Part shown: one piece after another, positions 40,754 to 49,798 of the stretch | How positions within the stretch are numbered: the first letter of the stretch is position 1 | Layout: the number at the start of each line of letters is the position of its first letter | Source of the DNA: Bin87 sp965203855 | GTDB lineage: Bacteria; Chloroflexota; Dehalococcoidia; Lucifugimonadales; UBA3495 | Length of the DNA stretch: 64,000 nucleotides | Assembly: GCA_965203855.1 (NCBI GenBank) | Contig: CBDBDN010000005.1 | Span: 124,001 to 188,000 of the forward strand | Direction: 5' to 3' | Translations under genes and position numbers: made by a program | The notes under the pieces: model-generated | Told to the model about the DNA's origin: nothing | What the model saw: the letters and a program-made list of their open reading frames with translations, nothing else | Databases searched by the model: none

Positions 40754-41903
40754 AGCGTTCCAACCCCCCTAGACTTGAACCCTTTACGCCCAAAAGGCCA
40801 GCCAGCTGAAAATCGTCAATTTTGCCGTCCTCAAATGCGGTGAAAGCGGCGCGCAGATATTTTTGGCCCAAGTAGGTCGCTTGCGTGGCGTAGTAATTGC
40901 CGCCGGCGCCGGCGCTGCCCCGCTGTTCTGACCGCCAGCGGGCCACGGTTTGCCAGTACTGCACATCATCCAGCCGGCCCAAATCGCGCAGCTTACGCAG
41001 TATGACTTCCCGGCTGACGGAGTAAGTCCGGGCCAGGCGCGATACCGATTCGTCCCCGGTTACGGCGCCGTTTTGGCCGGATATGGCATTGGCAAACTCG
41101 TCGGACGGCACCAGAAACTCGCCGGCGAACCGATTGCAGGCAATCTCCGCGGCGCGGTCGGCGCCGGCAAGCTCGGCCAGGTAATGGCGGTCGTCAAGCC
41201 GCTCAATGTGGTTGAAATCAAACAGCAGATGCGCCAATTCGTGAAACAGCGTGAAAATTTGGCGCACTTTCGCCTGCCCGTTGCTCAGGTAAATTACCGG
41301 AAACACGGCATCGCCCAGGCAGAACCCGGCAATGTCATCCTGCTGGAACGACCGCTTGAATACCCAAACGCCGGCGTCGTCAACCTGGTCACGCCAGTGC
41401 TTAAGGGCATCGTCATCGTCTGTCCAGGACTTTTGCTCGTCCAGACTGACGCCCAGATACTCGCGGACGGCAGCGGCCAGCCCGTCCGGGTCGTCAATCC
41501 GGGCTTGGGCCAACAAATCCCGCAGTATGAATTTTTCGGTAGTGCCTGTCGCGCTGAGCAGCTCACCCAAGTCGGTTTGACGGGCGCGGGCTTGCCGCAC
41601 GGCGTAGCGCGTATCGGGTTGCAGGTCGTCCAGCATTGCGGCGGGCAGGCGGCGAAACTCGGCGGCCAGGCCCGGTTCGTCCGGCGGGTGGTTCAGAAAG
41701 AACAGCGTGGTGGCGCGGTGATAATCGTCATAGGCCAGCTTTTCCAGCTGCCGCCAGGTTGGGTAGCCGTTGCCGGCCTCCCAATCGCGAATGCGTTCTG
41801 CCGGCACACGGCGGCGGCGGGCTATTTCATCTAAAGAATAGCCCGCCTGCTCCCGCGCCCAGCGCAGCATCGCCGGGTTAATGCCCGTTGCCCGGACTGT
41901 CAT
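40740..41903 (-). CDS. XRE-family regulator with ImmA/IrrE metallopeptidase domain
   Basis: 387 residues. The N-terminal helix-turn-helix (LRWAREQAGYSLDEIARRRRVPAERIRDWEAG) is followed by a linker and a ImmA/IrrE zinc peptidase with HELAH at 221-225 and downstream AEIACNRFAGEFLVP. A C-terminal region follows (SVSREVILRKLRDLGRLDD). Such proteins repress their own operon and pair with DUF4411 toxins, and the toxin gene overlaps its 3' end. Probably the antitoxin of the pair. Confidence 0.85.
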   Translation of the reverse strand: MTVRATGINPAMLRWAREQAGYSLDEIARRRRVPAERIRDWEAGNGYPTWRQLEKLAYDDYHRATTLFFLNHPPDEPGLAAEFRRLPAAMLDDLQPDTRYAVRQARARQTDLGELLSATGTTEKFILRDLLAQARIDDPDGLAAAVREYLGVSLDEQKSWTDDDDALKHWRDQVDDAGVWVFKRSFQQDDIAGFCLGDAVFPVIYLSNGQAKVRQIFTLFHELAHLLFDFNHIERLDDRHYLAELAGADRAAEIACNRFAGEFLVPSDEFANAISGQNGAVTGDESVSRLARTYSVSREVILRKLRDLGRLDDVQYWQTVARWRSEQRGSAGAGGNYYATQATYLGQKYLRAAFTAFEDGKIDDFQLAGLLGVKGSSLGGLERYAWQ

Positions 41904-41951
41904 ATTTGGATACTCCGGTTGGGTACTCCAGCGCTGCGGGCCGCCTCGCCT

Positions 41952-42887
41952 TTATCCGCCGGATTCCTCCAACGCCCGCCGCAAGTCGTCGGGGTTGACG
42001 CGCACTTGGACGCCGGCTCTTTCCTCTTGCAGCGTCATTGCGATGCGGGAATCACGGCCGGCCCAGCCCCGGTTGAGGGCTTCGGTCATTTCGGCCAGCG
42101 TGGTGTTGGCGAGTTTCATTGGCACATCGAACTCCCGGCCTACCGCGACGGCCAGGTCAACATCTTTGCGGGCGAGGCGGAGGGCGAAATCCGGCGGGTC
42201 GTAGTCGTTGATCAGGAAATGCTGGGCCAGGCCCTCAAACATTCCGCGCCGACCCCCGGCGCCTTTACGCACCGCCAGCCACAGCGCCAGCGGGTCAACG
42301 CCGGCCTTGACGCCCATCGTGAACACTTCGGCCAAGGCGGTCTGGACGATGTAGCCGGCGCAGTTGTGCACCAGCTTGGCTACGGCGCCGCTGCCGATGG
42401 GGCCGACATAATAGGCGGCGTCGCCAATGGAATCCAGGACGGCTTTGTGCTGGTCGAAAACGGCTTGGTCGCCGCCGACCCAGATGGCCAGGCGTCCGCT
42501 GGCGGCGCCGGCCGGCCCGCCGCTGACCGGAGCATCCAGCACGCTAACGCCCTGAGCGGCGGCCCGGTCGTGAATTTGTCGGATCAGAGTAGGCGAACTG
42601 GTGCTCAAGTCAAAGTACGCCTTGCCCGCCGCCATTCCCGACATAATGCCGTCCTCGCCCTGGGCTACGGCATCCACTTCCACGGGGCCGGGCAGCGAAG
42701 TGAACACGACATCGGACTGCTCGGCGACGGCGCGGGGGGTGTCCGCCCACTGCGCGCCGGCTTCCAGGTGCTGCGTAGCGGACTCGCGCCGGATGTCGTG
42801 GACGACCATAGCGTTGCCGCCGCGCAGGCAGTTGTACGCCATGCTGGCGCCCATCGTACCCAAGCCGATGAATCCTACTTTTGCCAT
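41952..42887 (-). CDS. NAD(P)-dependent beta-hydroxyacid dehydrogenase family
   Basis: 311 residues with an intact Rossmann motif (KVGFIGLGTMGASMAYNCLRGGNAMVVHD), VVFTSLPGPVEVD, LDAPVSGGPAGAASGRLAIWVGG and the catalytic lysine in GSGAVAKLVHNCAG. It is close to 3-hydroxyisobutyrate dehydrogenase and 2-hydroxy-3-oxopropionate reductase; the substrate is open. AGGAG precedes ATG 42887. A paralogue with a shortened first helix lies at 10118-10996. Confidence 0.87.
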   Translation of the reverse strand: MAKVGFIGLGTMGASMAYNCLRGGNAMVVHDIRRESATQHLEAGAQWADTPRAVAEQSDVVFTSLPGPVEVDAVAQGEDGIMSGMAAGKAYFDLSTSSPTLIRQIHDRAAAQGVSVLDAPVSGGPAGAASGRLAIWVGGDQAVFDQHKAVLDSIGDAAYYVGPIGSGAVAKLVHNCAGYIVQTALAEVFTMGVKAGVDPLALWLAVRKGAGGRRGMFEGLAQHFLINDYDPPDFALRLARKDVDLAVAVGREFDVPMKLANTTLAEMTEALNRGWAGRDSRIAMTLQEERAGVQVRVNPDDLRRALEESGG

Positions 42888-42969
42888 ACCGATTATCTCC
42901 TGTGGGATGCGCCGCGCTGCCGTCCGGCGGGCCGGCGCTCCGTCAAAATGGGGGTTACGCTGCGGGGGG

Positions 42970-42998
42970 ATTATACTAGACGCGCGACTCTACCCCAA
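42970..42998 (-). promoter_or_regulatory. Candidate promoter of the dehydrogenase gene
   Basis: On the minus strand TTGGGG, a 17-nt spacer and a perfect TATAAT, 83 bp upstream of the ATG at 42887. Confidence 0.5.
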
Positions 42999-43183
42999 GG
43001 GGCCGGCCTCTCTACTCGGCTGCGGCGGATGCGGCCATCCCTTGTGGGAGCTCACGGAGCGGACGGGATGGGCAATGCGGCTGTAGCTATACCGGCCGGC
43101 AAGGGCGGCCCGGCATGGTATGCTTGCCGCCGCATCGGATACGGATACGGGGGCATTGAATTACCTTGTCGGTAACAGGCCGG

Positions 43184-44767
43184 ATGGCGATTTGGGGATT
43201 GGCGCTGCTGCTGGCGGTAGCAGCGCTGTTGATGACGGGCTGCATTACCATCGGCAGCACGGATGATGTGCCGGCGACGGTGGCGGCGGAATTGACGCGG
43301 GTTGCGGCGGCGCCAACGGACACCCCGCTGCCAACGCCAACCCCGGCGTTGACAGTGGCCGAACTGGCAGCGCAAACCCGGCCCAGCCTGGCGCATATCA
43401 TCACGCCGGACGGCGGCGGGTCGGGGTTCGTGTACGATGCCAGCGGGCTGATCGCAACCAATGCCCATGTGGTGGGCGAAAGCGACAGCGTCCGCGTGGC
43501 TCTGAACGGCCAAGAGTACCGGGGGCGGGTGCTGGGCTGGAACCAAGACGCCGATCTGGCGATCGTGCAGCTGCGCGATGCCGACGGCGATTTTGAGCCG
43601 GCGCCGCTGGGCAGCGCGGGACGAATCGACGTCGGGCAGGAGGTGATTGCGCTGGGATTTCCCCTGAGCTTTGCACTGGGCGACAGCCTTACCGTTACGC
43701 GGGGCATTGTATCAGCGCGGCGGCAGTTTGACGGCTACGAATACTTTCAGACCGATGCCGCGCTCAATCCGGGCAACAGCGGCGGCCCGCTGCTCAACGG
43801 CGATGGCGAAGTGATTGGCGTAATTACCTACGGCATCACCGCAACCGAGGGCATTTCATTTGCGCTGTCGGTGGACGAGCTGAACAGCCGTCTGGACATA
43901 CTGTCGGCCACGCCGACGCCGCGTCCCGCGCCAACGCCCGCGCCGCCATTCGCACAGGTAAGCGCCGGATTTCATCATACCTGTGGAATCAGAGCCGGAG
44001 GCGAAGCGGTCTGCTGGGGTATTGATACATGGCCGCCGGAAGGAGCGTTACTGTACCCGGAGCTAGTAGGTTTGTATATCGGGCAAGCCACGCCTCCGGC
44101 AGGGAAATTTCAACAGGTTAGCGCGGGCGATATTCATACTTGCGGAGTACATACCGATGGCAGTATGGCGTGTTGGGGCTTGAATGATGAGGGGCAAGCC
44201 GCGCCGCCGGCGGGAAATTTTCCGCAGGTTAGCGCGGGTGGTTTCCATACCTGTGGAATAAAGACCGATAGTAGCGTGGTTTGCTGGGGTTTGAATTATG
44301 ATGGGCAAGCCACACCGCCGGCAGGGAGATTCCGGCAGGTTAGCGCGGGGGTCGGTCATACCTGTGCAGTAAAGGTCGATAACAGCGTGGTTTGCTGGGG
44401 TTCGAATTATGATAGGCAAGCCACACCGCCGGCGGGAAGTTTTCGACAGGTTAGTGCCGGTGGTGGTCATACCTGCGGTGTAAAAACCGACGGCGATGTG
44501 GTCTGCTGGGGGTATGATGAATATGGGCAAGCCGCGCCGCCGGCGGGAAGTTTCCAGCAGGTTAGCGCGGGCGGTTTCCATACCTGCGGGGTAAAAACCG
44601 ACGGCGATGTGGTCTGCTGGGGGTATGATGAATATGGGCAAGCGCGGCGGCCGGCCGGGAGTTTTCGGCAGGTTAGCGCGGGCGCATTTCATACCTGTGG
44701 GATAAAGACCGATGGCAGCGTGGTTTGTTGGGGTTCGAACGATGCGGGCGAAGCCGGGCCGCCATAG
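43184..44767 (+). CDS. Trypsin-like (HtrA-type) protease lipoprotein fused to RCC1-like repeats
   Basis: 527 residues. A lipoprotein signal ends at LLMTGC. A Thr/Pro linker precedes a chymotrypsin-fold protease with a full triad: His in ATNAHVV, Asp in NQDADLAIV, Ser in NPGNSGGPLL. After a second Pro/Thr linker come seven 37-residue RCC1-like repeats of the form FxQVSAGxxHTCGxxxDxxVxCWGxNxxGQAxPPAG. There is no PDZ domain. The propeller probably binds substrate or surface partners. A TTG at 43166 is an alternative start; ATG 43184 directly precedes the signal. Confidence 0.88.
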   Translation: MAIWGLALLLAVAALLMTGCITIGSTDDVPATVAAELTRVAAAPTDTPLPTPTPALTVAELAAQTRPSLAHIITPDGGGSGFVYDASGLIATNAHVVGESDSVRVALNGQEYRGRVLGWNQDADLAIVQLRDADGDFEPAPLGSAGRIDVGQEVIALGFPLSFALGDSLTVTRGIVSARRQFDGYEYFQTDAALNPGNSGGPLLNGDGEVIGVITYGITATEGISFALSVDELNSRLDILSATPTPRPAPTPAPPFAQVSAGFHHTCGIRAGGEAVCWGIDTWPPEGALLYPELVGLYIGQATPPAGKFQQVSAGDIHTCGVHTDGSMACWGLNDEGQAAPPAGNFPQVSAGGFHTCGIKTDSSVVCWGLNYDGQATPPAGRFRQVSAGVGHTCAVKVDNSVVCWGSNYDRQATPPAGSFRQVSAGGGHTCGVKTDGDVVCWGYDEYGQAAPPAGSFQQVSAGGFHTCGVKTDGDVVCWGYDEYGQARRPAGSFRQVSAGAFHTCGIKTDGSVVCWGSNDAGEAGPP

Positions 44768-44974
44768 GTTGACATGGTTTCTCCAACGGGATAGCCTTGC
44801 CCGCTCAATCATCGCATTTCCGGCATCACACTGCCGGGGATGTAATCAGTTGCGCCAATTCCCGGAGCGGGAGTGCCTGCTCAATGGTAACTGGTCGGTC
44901 GCGGTATGGGGGACTGCCTGGCATGAACCCCTATTGATGTGGCAACGGCGATGGGCGGCAGCCGGAGTGAGGGG

Positions 44975-45853
44975 TTAGGGTGCGGGTTCTTGATGCCACG
45001 GCAGCCACCGCAGTATCCATTCGGCTTTGTCAATGATTTCCAGCCCAATCAGTTCCGGGTCCATCGCAACGACGAAACCGATGGCGGCGAATGCCACGAC
45101 TACAACGCCGACAACGATGGCCGCCAGTATCAGCAGCAGTTTCCAGGTGGCCTTTAGCCAGCGCAAGACCTTACGCATCGCCCGTCCCGCAGAGCGGCCC
45201 AGCAGCGACGCCAGCGACCGGCGGGGCAGACGGGAATGGATGTAACGATGGATGTCTTGTCGGCCAAGGGCGCGGCGGTCGTCGCCGGGAATAGTGCCGG
45301 TTACCGTCAGCAGATGCCGTTCATTGTCAGGCAGCAGGCCGCCGATGTCGGCGAGGAACATAAAATCATGGCCCGATACAACGTACTGCTCGGCGGCGAT
45401 CACCTGCGCGCCGTTAGCCATCTGCGCCGGCCAGGCGCGGCCGTCGCTGCGGCGGGGGACAATGACGATTACGGGATAAAAGCGTTGGTCGGGCGGCAAG
45501 TCCGGGTTGTGGCGGTAAATGCTGAAAGCGGCGCTTTCGCCGTTCATTACATCGGAAATCCGCGCGCCGTCGCGCAGAACGCCGGAACAGACAATGCTTT
45601 TCTCAATTAGATGGGGCGTAATCAGCCATCGAATGGGGTCGTTACGGTCCGCTTGTTCCATGGGCGATGCGCCGGGCAGGGTGGCCGATGCGGGCGCATT
45701 CCGGGGCGGCGCAGGCGCAGCATATTGCGGCGGCGGCGCGGTCGGGGACGATGGCGAGGCGGCAGGGTTTTCGGCGGCAGGCGTTGCTGCGGGCGGCGCC
45801 GTAGTCGCTGCCGCCGCCGCTGCTGTCGCTGCTGGATCTGCTGCGGTAGTCAT
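44975..45853 (-). CDS. Hypothetical protein with C-terminal membrane helix
   Basis: 292 residues. The first 65 are Ala/Pro/Thr-rich low complexity. A soluble domain follows (IRWLITPHLIEKSIVCSGVLRDG ... FYPVIVIVPRRSDGRAWPAQM ... YVVSGHDFMFLADIGG), then a basic stretch and one membrane helix (LLLILAAIVVGVVVVAFAAIGFVVAM). The topology suggests a cytoplasmic domain anchored at its C-terminus. No family recognised. Confidence 0.6.
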   Translation of the reverse strand: MTTAADPAATAAAAAATTAPPAATPAAENPAASPSSPTAPPPQYAAPAPPRNAPASATLPGASPMEQADRNDPIRWLITPHLIEKSIVCSGVLRDGARISDVMNGESAAFSIYRHNPDLPPDQRFYPVIVIVPRRSDGRAWPAQMANGAQVIAAEQYVVSGHDFMFLADIGGLLPDNERHLLTVTGTIPGDDRRALGRQDIHRYIHSRLPRRSLASLLGRSAGRAMRKVLRWLKATWKLLLILAAIVVGVVVVAFAAIGFVVAMDPELIGLEIIDKAEWILRWLPWHQEPAP

Positions 45854-45934
45854 TTCCCCGCTCCCTTTCCGATATTAGTATAGGCTTCGCCAATCTGCGC
45901 CCCGATTATACACCCGGCGGCGGCCCGCAGCAGG

Positions 45935-45954
45935 ATTCCGGCTTTCGCCGGAAT
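45935..45954. repeat. REP-like palindrome
   Basis: ATTCCGGC-TTTC-GCCGGAAT at the edge of a tandem array. Confidence 0.8.
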
Positions 45955-46055
45955 GACGAAAAACTGCCGGAATGACGAAAAACCACCAGAATGACGGAAA
46001 ACCACCAGAATGACGGAAAACCACCAGAATGACAGAAAACCACCGGAGTGACGAA
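45955..46055. repeat. 20-bp tandem array growing from a REP arm
   Basis: Five units of CCACCAGAATGACGGAAAAC or close variants. The first units (GCCGGAATGACGAAAAACT) are still the REP arm itself. Confidence 0.88.
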
Positions 46056-46116
46056 AAATCTGATGACGCGGTCGGCATTGACGCTGGGGCTGCCGGCGAC
46101 TAGACTGGCAACGCTT

Positions 46117-46824
46117 ATGGCCCGCCTTTTTGACTTGCACATACATACAACCCGGGGCAGCGCCGATTCCAGCCTGACGCCGGAGGATCTGATCCTGGAA
46201 GCGGAACGCCTGGGTCTGCGCGGGCTGTGCCTTACGGAACACGCCGGCCCTTGGGATCGCCACGAGTTCGCCGCCTTTGCCGCCCGGCACAATGTGGTGC
46301 TGATCCGCGCGATGGAGGCCGATACCGATATGGGGCATATCCTGGTGTTCGGCGTTGACCGGTATCAGAGCGGGTTCAACCGCGCCGCGGAATTGAGTCG
46401 GGCGGCCCATAGCGTTGGCGGGTTCGTCGTCTCCGCCCATCCTTTTCGCGGCGTGCTGGGACAGCATCATCGCACGCGGCCTTACCTCTACCCGGACCCG
46501 GACGAACCGATTCCGACGCAACCGGACGAGGCGATGCAGCATCGGGTGTTTCAGCTGGCCGACGCGGTGGAAATCGCCAACGGCGGAACATCCGATGCGG
46601 AGAATGACTTTGCGGCGGCGGTGGCCGAGCGGTTGCATCTGCCCGTTACCGGCGGCAGCGATGCCCACAGCACCCACGGCTTGGGGCGTTTCGTAACCGA
46701 ATTTCCCGACGAGATTTTTGACGAAGCGCAGTTTTTGGCGGCTCTGCATCGCGGCGATTTTCGCCCCATGGAAGGACTGCGGCAGGGGTCGGTGCGCCCT
46801 TACCTGCGGCGGAACTGGAATTGA
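46117..46824 (+). CDS. PHP-domain metal-dependent phosphoesterase
   Basis: 235 residues of the PHP fold: FDLHIHTTRGSADSSLTPEDLI (HxH), GLCLTEHAG, GGFVVSAHPFR and TGGSDAHSTHGLG. These supply the usual trinuclear metal ligands. Such stand-alone PHP proteins hydrolyse nucleotide or phosphorylated substrates. It lies 79 nt upstream of the DnaQ-DinG gene at the head of a repair run. ATG 46117 begins at the fold; upstream frame is repeat DNA. Confidence 0.85.
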   Translation: MARLFDLHIHTTRGSADSSLTPEDLILEAERLGLRGLCLTEHAGPWDRHEFAAFAARHNVVLIRAMEADTDMGHILVFGVDRYQSGFNRAAELSRAAHSVGGFVVSAHPFRGVLGQHHRTRPYLYPDPDEPIPTQPDEAMQHRVFQLADAVEIANGGTSDAENDFAAAVAERLHLPVTGGSDAHSTHGLGRFVTEFPDEIFDEAQFLAALHRGDFRPMEGLRQGSVRPYLRRNWN

Positions 46825-46903
46825 ACGGAACGGATGCCGCCGCTATTGCCGGCAGAACGCCGTATCCCGGCGTCCGCCGGGGCCGGGTAAAGGGCAAGCA
46901 AGT

Positions 46904-49798
46904 ATGACGATGCCAATGATGCAAACGCAGACCGGGCTGGAGCAGATTGACCCGTTCCGGCAAGAGTTCGTTTCCATTGACCTGGAAACCACCGGGCTGA
47001 ACCCGCACGGCGACACCATCATTGAGGTGGGCGCCGTCAAGGTACGCAATGGCGAGGTTCTGGAACGGTTTCAGACCTTTGTCAATCCCGGGCGCGGCGT
47101 TCCGCAATTCATACAGCAGCTGACTTCCATCAGTCCGTCCCAGCTGGAACGGGCGCCGTCGTTTTCGCAGGTGGCAGGGCGGCTGGCGGATTTTCTGGGG
47201 GACTTGCCGATAATCGGCCACAATATCAAGTTTGACCTGGATTTTCTGGCGTCGCACCGCCTGGACTTGCTCAATCGCAGCTACAACACTTATGAACTGG
47301 CGGCGGTTTTTCTGCCGGCGGCGGAGGAATACAACCTTTCCGGGCTGGCGCAGCAGCTGGGCATTGAACATAGCCAGGCGCACCGGGCCAGCGCGGACGC
47401 CGAAGTTACGGCGGCGGTGTTTCACCGGCTGCTGCAAATCGCCGCCCAGCAGCCGGCGGCGCGCATCGCATTTATCGCGCGCACCGCGCGCATCGCCAAC
47501 GCCGCCGTAGCCGACTTGCTGGAGGGACTGATACCCTACGCCGCCGGGGCCGACTCCGGCGGCAGTATCGGCGCTGCGATGGGCCCGGTTAGCGCAGTAG
47601 GATTGGACGGGCTGGACCAGGAAGCGCTGCGGCGCCGGCTGTCGGACGCCGACGCGAATCCGACGGAGCCGGCCCTGCGCCGGGAGCTTACGGAACGGCA
47701 AGTTGAGGAGCTGCTGGCGCCGGGCGGGATTTTCGCCCGGGAATTTCCCGGATTTGAGGAACGCCCGCAGCAGTCGGAAATGCTGAAAGCCGTAACCCGC
47801 GCCGTCTATCAGGGGCGCAAACTGGTAGTGGAAGGCGGCACCGGCATCGGCAAAAGCCTGGCCTACCTGCTGCCCTCGGTGATCTACGCCGCCGCGCATG
47901 GCGAAAAAGTGGTCATCTCCACCAACACCATCAACCTGCAAGAACAGCTGCTGAACAAGGATATACCGGCCGTCATCAGCATTCTGGAAAACGCCGGCAT
48001 CCTGCATCCCGGCGCGGTGCGGGCGGCGCAGCTCAAAGGGCGCTCCAACTATATCTGCCTGAAACGCTGGCAGACGCTGGCACAGTCGGATACGCTGAGC
48101 GAGGAGGAAGCGCGGGTTATCGGCAAAACGGCGGTGTGGCTGGACGAAACGGACACCGGTGACCGCTCCGGGCTGAACCTGCATATTGGCGACTTGCGCG
48201 CCTGGTCGCGAATTTGCGCCATCACCGGGGAATCTTGCCCCGCTTTGCACGGCAGCGGCGGCGAACCGTGCTTTCTGCGGCAAGCCCGTCACCAGGCGGA
48301 AGCGGCGCATATCCTGGTCATCAATCACGCTCTGCTGCTGGCCGATATGGCCTTCGGCGGCAACGCGGTGCCCGAATACCATCGGCTGGTTATAGATGAG
48401 GCGCATCATCTGGAGGACGAGGCCAGCCGCCAGCTGGGATTTGAGATTGCCCAGGATGCTTTACCGCGTGAGCTGGAAAGCGTGTATCGCGCCTTGAACC
48501 GGCTGACGACGCTGGCGGGCCGGATTGAAGCGGAGGCCAATGCTGACCGGGCGCAGGACGCCGTTTCCGGCGCAATGGCGGCCTGCAATGCGGCCGGCCA
48601 ATCCTGGGGAACCTTGTGGGACGCCGTCACGCTGCTCTACAAGGCCGGCGCCAATCAATCGGACAACAACGAGCGGGGGGAGCCGTTGACGCTGGACGAC
48701 CGGGCGCGCCAAAGCCGCGAATGGGGCGCGGTGGCGGCCGAGTGGGAATCAGCGTTCATTCTGGTCGGCGAGTGCGTCAAGGCGTTGCAGGAACTGGCGC
48801 GGTTAGTGGGGCAGGAAGTGTTTTCGGATGCGGTCGAAGGGGCCGCCGCCGAACTTGCCGCCGGCATTGATGCCATCGACTGGTTGAATGAGCGGCTGGC
48901 GTCGGTTTTCGGACGCCACGAAACGAGCCAGATTCAATGGCTGATTATGAACCGTCGCAGCATCACCCTGCACTCTGCTCCGCTGGATGTCGGCCCCGTT
49001 CTGCGCGACCTGCTGTTTGGGCAGATTGACAGCGTCGTGCTGACCAGCGCCACGCTGGCCACGGACGCCAGTTTTGACTTTCTACGGCAGCGGGTGGGTT
49101 TCCCGGAGGACAGCGACGAGCTGCTGGTGGACAGCCCGTTCAACTATCGGCGCAATACCCTGCTGATGGTGCCGGAGGATTTGCCGGATCCGCGGCGGGG
49201 CGCCGAGCAGAATCGCAGCACGGCCCAGGCCATCATCAATATGGCGCAGGAACTGGACGGCCATGTGATGGCATTGTTCACTTCGCACAGCGCGCTCCGG
49301 GAAGCCTCTTATCAGGTGCGGAACCGGCTGCACACGGCGGGCATCGGCGTGCTGGCGCAGGGCATTGACGGGACGCCGCGCCAGCTGATTGACCGATTGC
49401 AGAAAGAGCCGCGCTCCGTGCTATTGGGGACGGCCAGTTTCTGGGAGGGCGTAGATTTAGAGTCGGGCGTGCTGCGCGGCCTGCTGTTGTGCCGGCTGCC
49501 CTTTCCGGTGCCTACGGATCCGGTAGTAAAGGCGCGCAGCAACCGGTGCGACAACCCCTTTAACGATTACCAAGTGCCTACCGCCGTACTGCGTTTCCGG
49601 CAAGGGTTCGGCCGGCTGATTCGCAACAAGATGGATCGGGGGGCGGTAGTGATTCTGGACCGGCGGATACAAACCGCCAACTACGGCGACCGGTTTTTCA
49701 ACGCCCTGCCGGCCTGCGCTTTTGAGCGTTCCAGCCTGGCTACGGTGGGGCAGCAGGCGGCCCGCTGGCTGCAACTGGATCGTGCGCCTCGTCATTAA
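46904..49798 (+). CDS. dinG: DnaQ exonuclease-DinG helicase fusion
   Basis: 964 residues. The N-terminal DEDD 3'-5' exonuclease carries FVSIDLETTGLNP, GHNIKFDLDFL and HRASADAEVTA. A linker leads into the XPD/DinG helicase: Walker A GGTGIGKSLAYLLPS, the iron-sulfur cysteine set (NYICLKRW, ICAITGESCP, EPCFLRQ), the DEAH box VIDEAHHLEDEASRQ and C-terminal motif LLGTASFWEGVDLESG. It unwinds 5' overhang, R-loop or damaged DNA. It overlaps the following glycosylase gene by 17 nt, so repair functions are translationally coupled. Confidence 0.93.
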   Translation: MTMPMMQTQTGLEQIDPFRQEFVSIDLETTGLNPHGDTIIEVGAVKVRNGEVLERFQTFVNPGRGVPQFIQQLTSISPSQLERAPSFSQVAGRLADFLGDLPIIGHNIKFDLDFLASHRLDLLNRSYNTYELAAVFLPAAEEYNLSGLAQQLGIEHSQAHRASADAEVTAAVFHRLLQIAAQQPAARIAFIARTARIANAAVADLLEGLIPYAAGADSGGSIGAAMGPVSAVGLDGLDQEALRRRLSDADANPTEPALRRELTERQVEELLAPGGIFAREFPGFEERPQQSEMLKAVTRAVYQGRKLVVEGGTGIGKSLAYLLPSVIYAAAHGEKVVISTNTINLQEQLLNKDIPAVISILENAGILHPGAVRAAQLKGRSNYICLKRWQTLAQSDTLSEEEARVIGKTAVWLDETDTGDRSGLNLHIGDLRAWSRICAITGESCPALHGSGGEPCFLRQARHQAEAAHILVINHALLLADMAFGGNAVPEYHRLVIDEAHHLEDEASRQLGFEIAQDALPRELESVYRALNRLTTLAGRIEAEANADRAQDAVSGAMAACNAAGQSWGTLWDAVTLLYKAGANQSDNNERGEPLTLDDRARQSREWGAVAAEWESAFILVGECVKALQELARLVGQEVFSDAVEGAAAELAAGIDAIDWLNERLASVFGRHETSQIQWLIMNRRSITLHSAPLDVGPVLRDLLFGQIDSVVLTSATLATDASFDFLRQRVGFPEDSDELLVDSPFNYRRNTLLMVPEDLPDPRRGAEQNRSTAQAIINMAQELDGHVMALFTSHSALREASYQVRNRLHTAGIGVLAQGIDGTPRQLIDRLQKEPRSVLLGTASFWEGVDLESGVLRGLLLCRLPFPVPTDPVVKARSNRCDNPFNDYQVPTAVLRFRQGFGRLIRNKMDRGAVVILDRRIQTANYGDRFFNALPACAFERSSLATVGQQAARWLQLDRAPRH

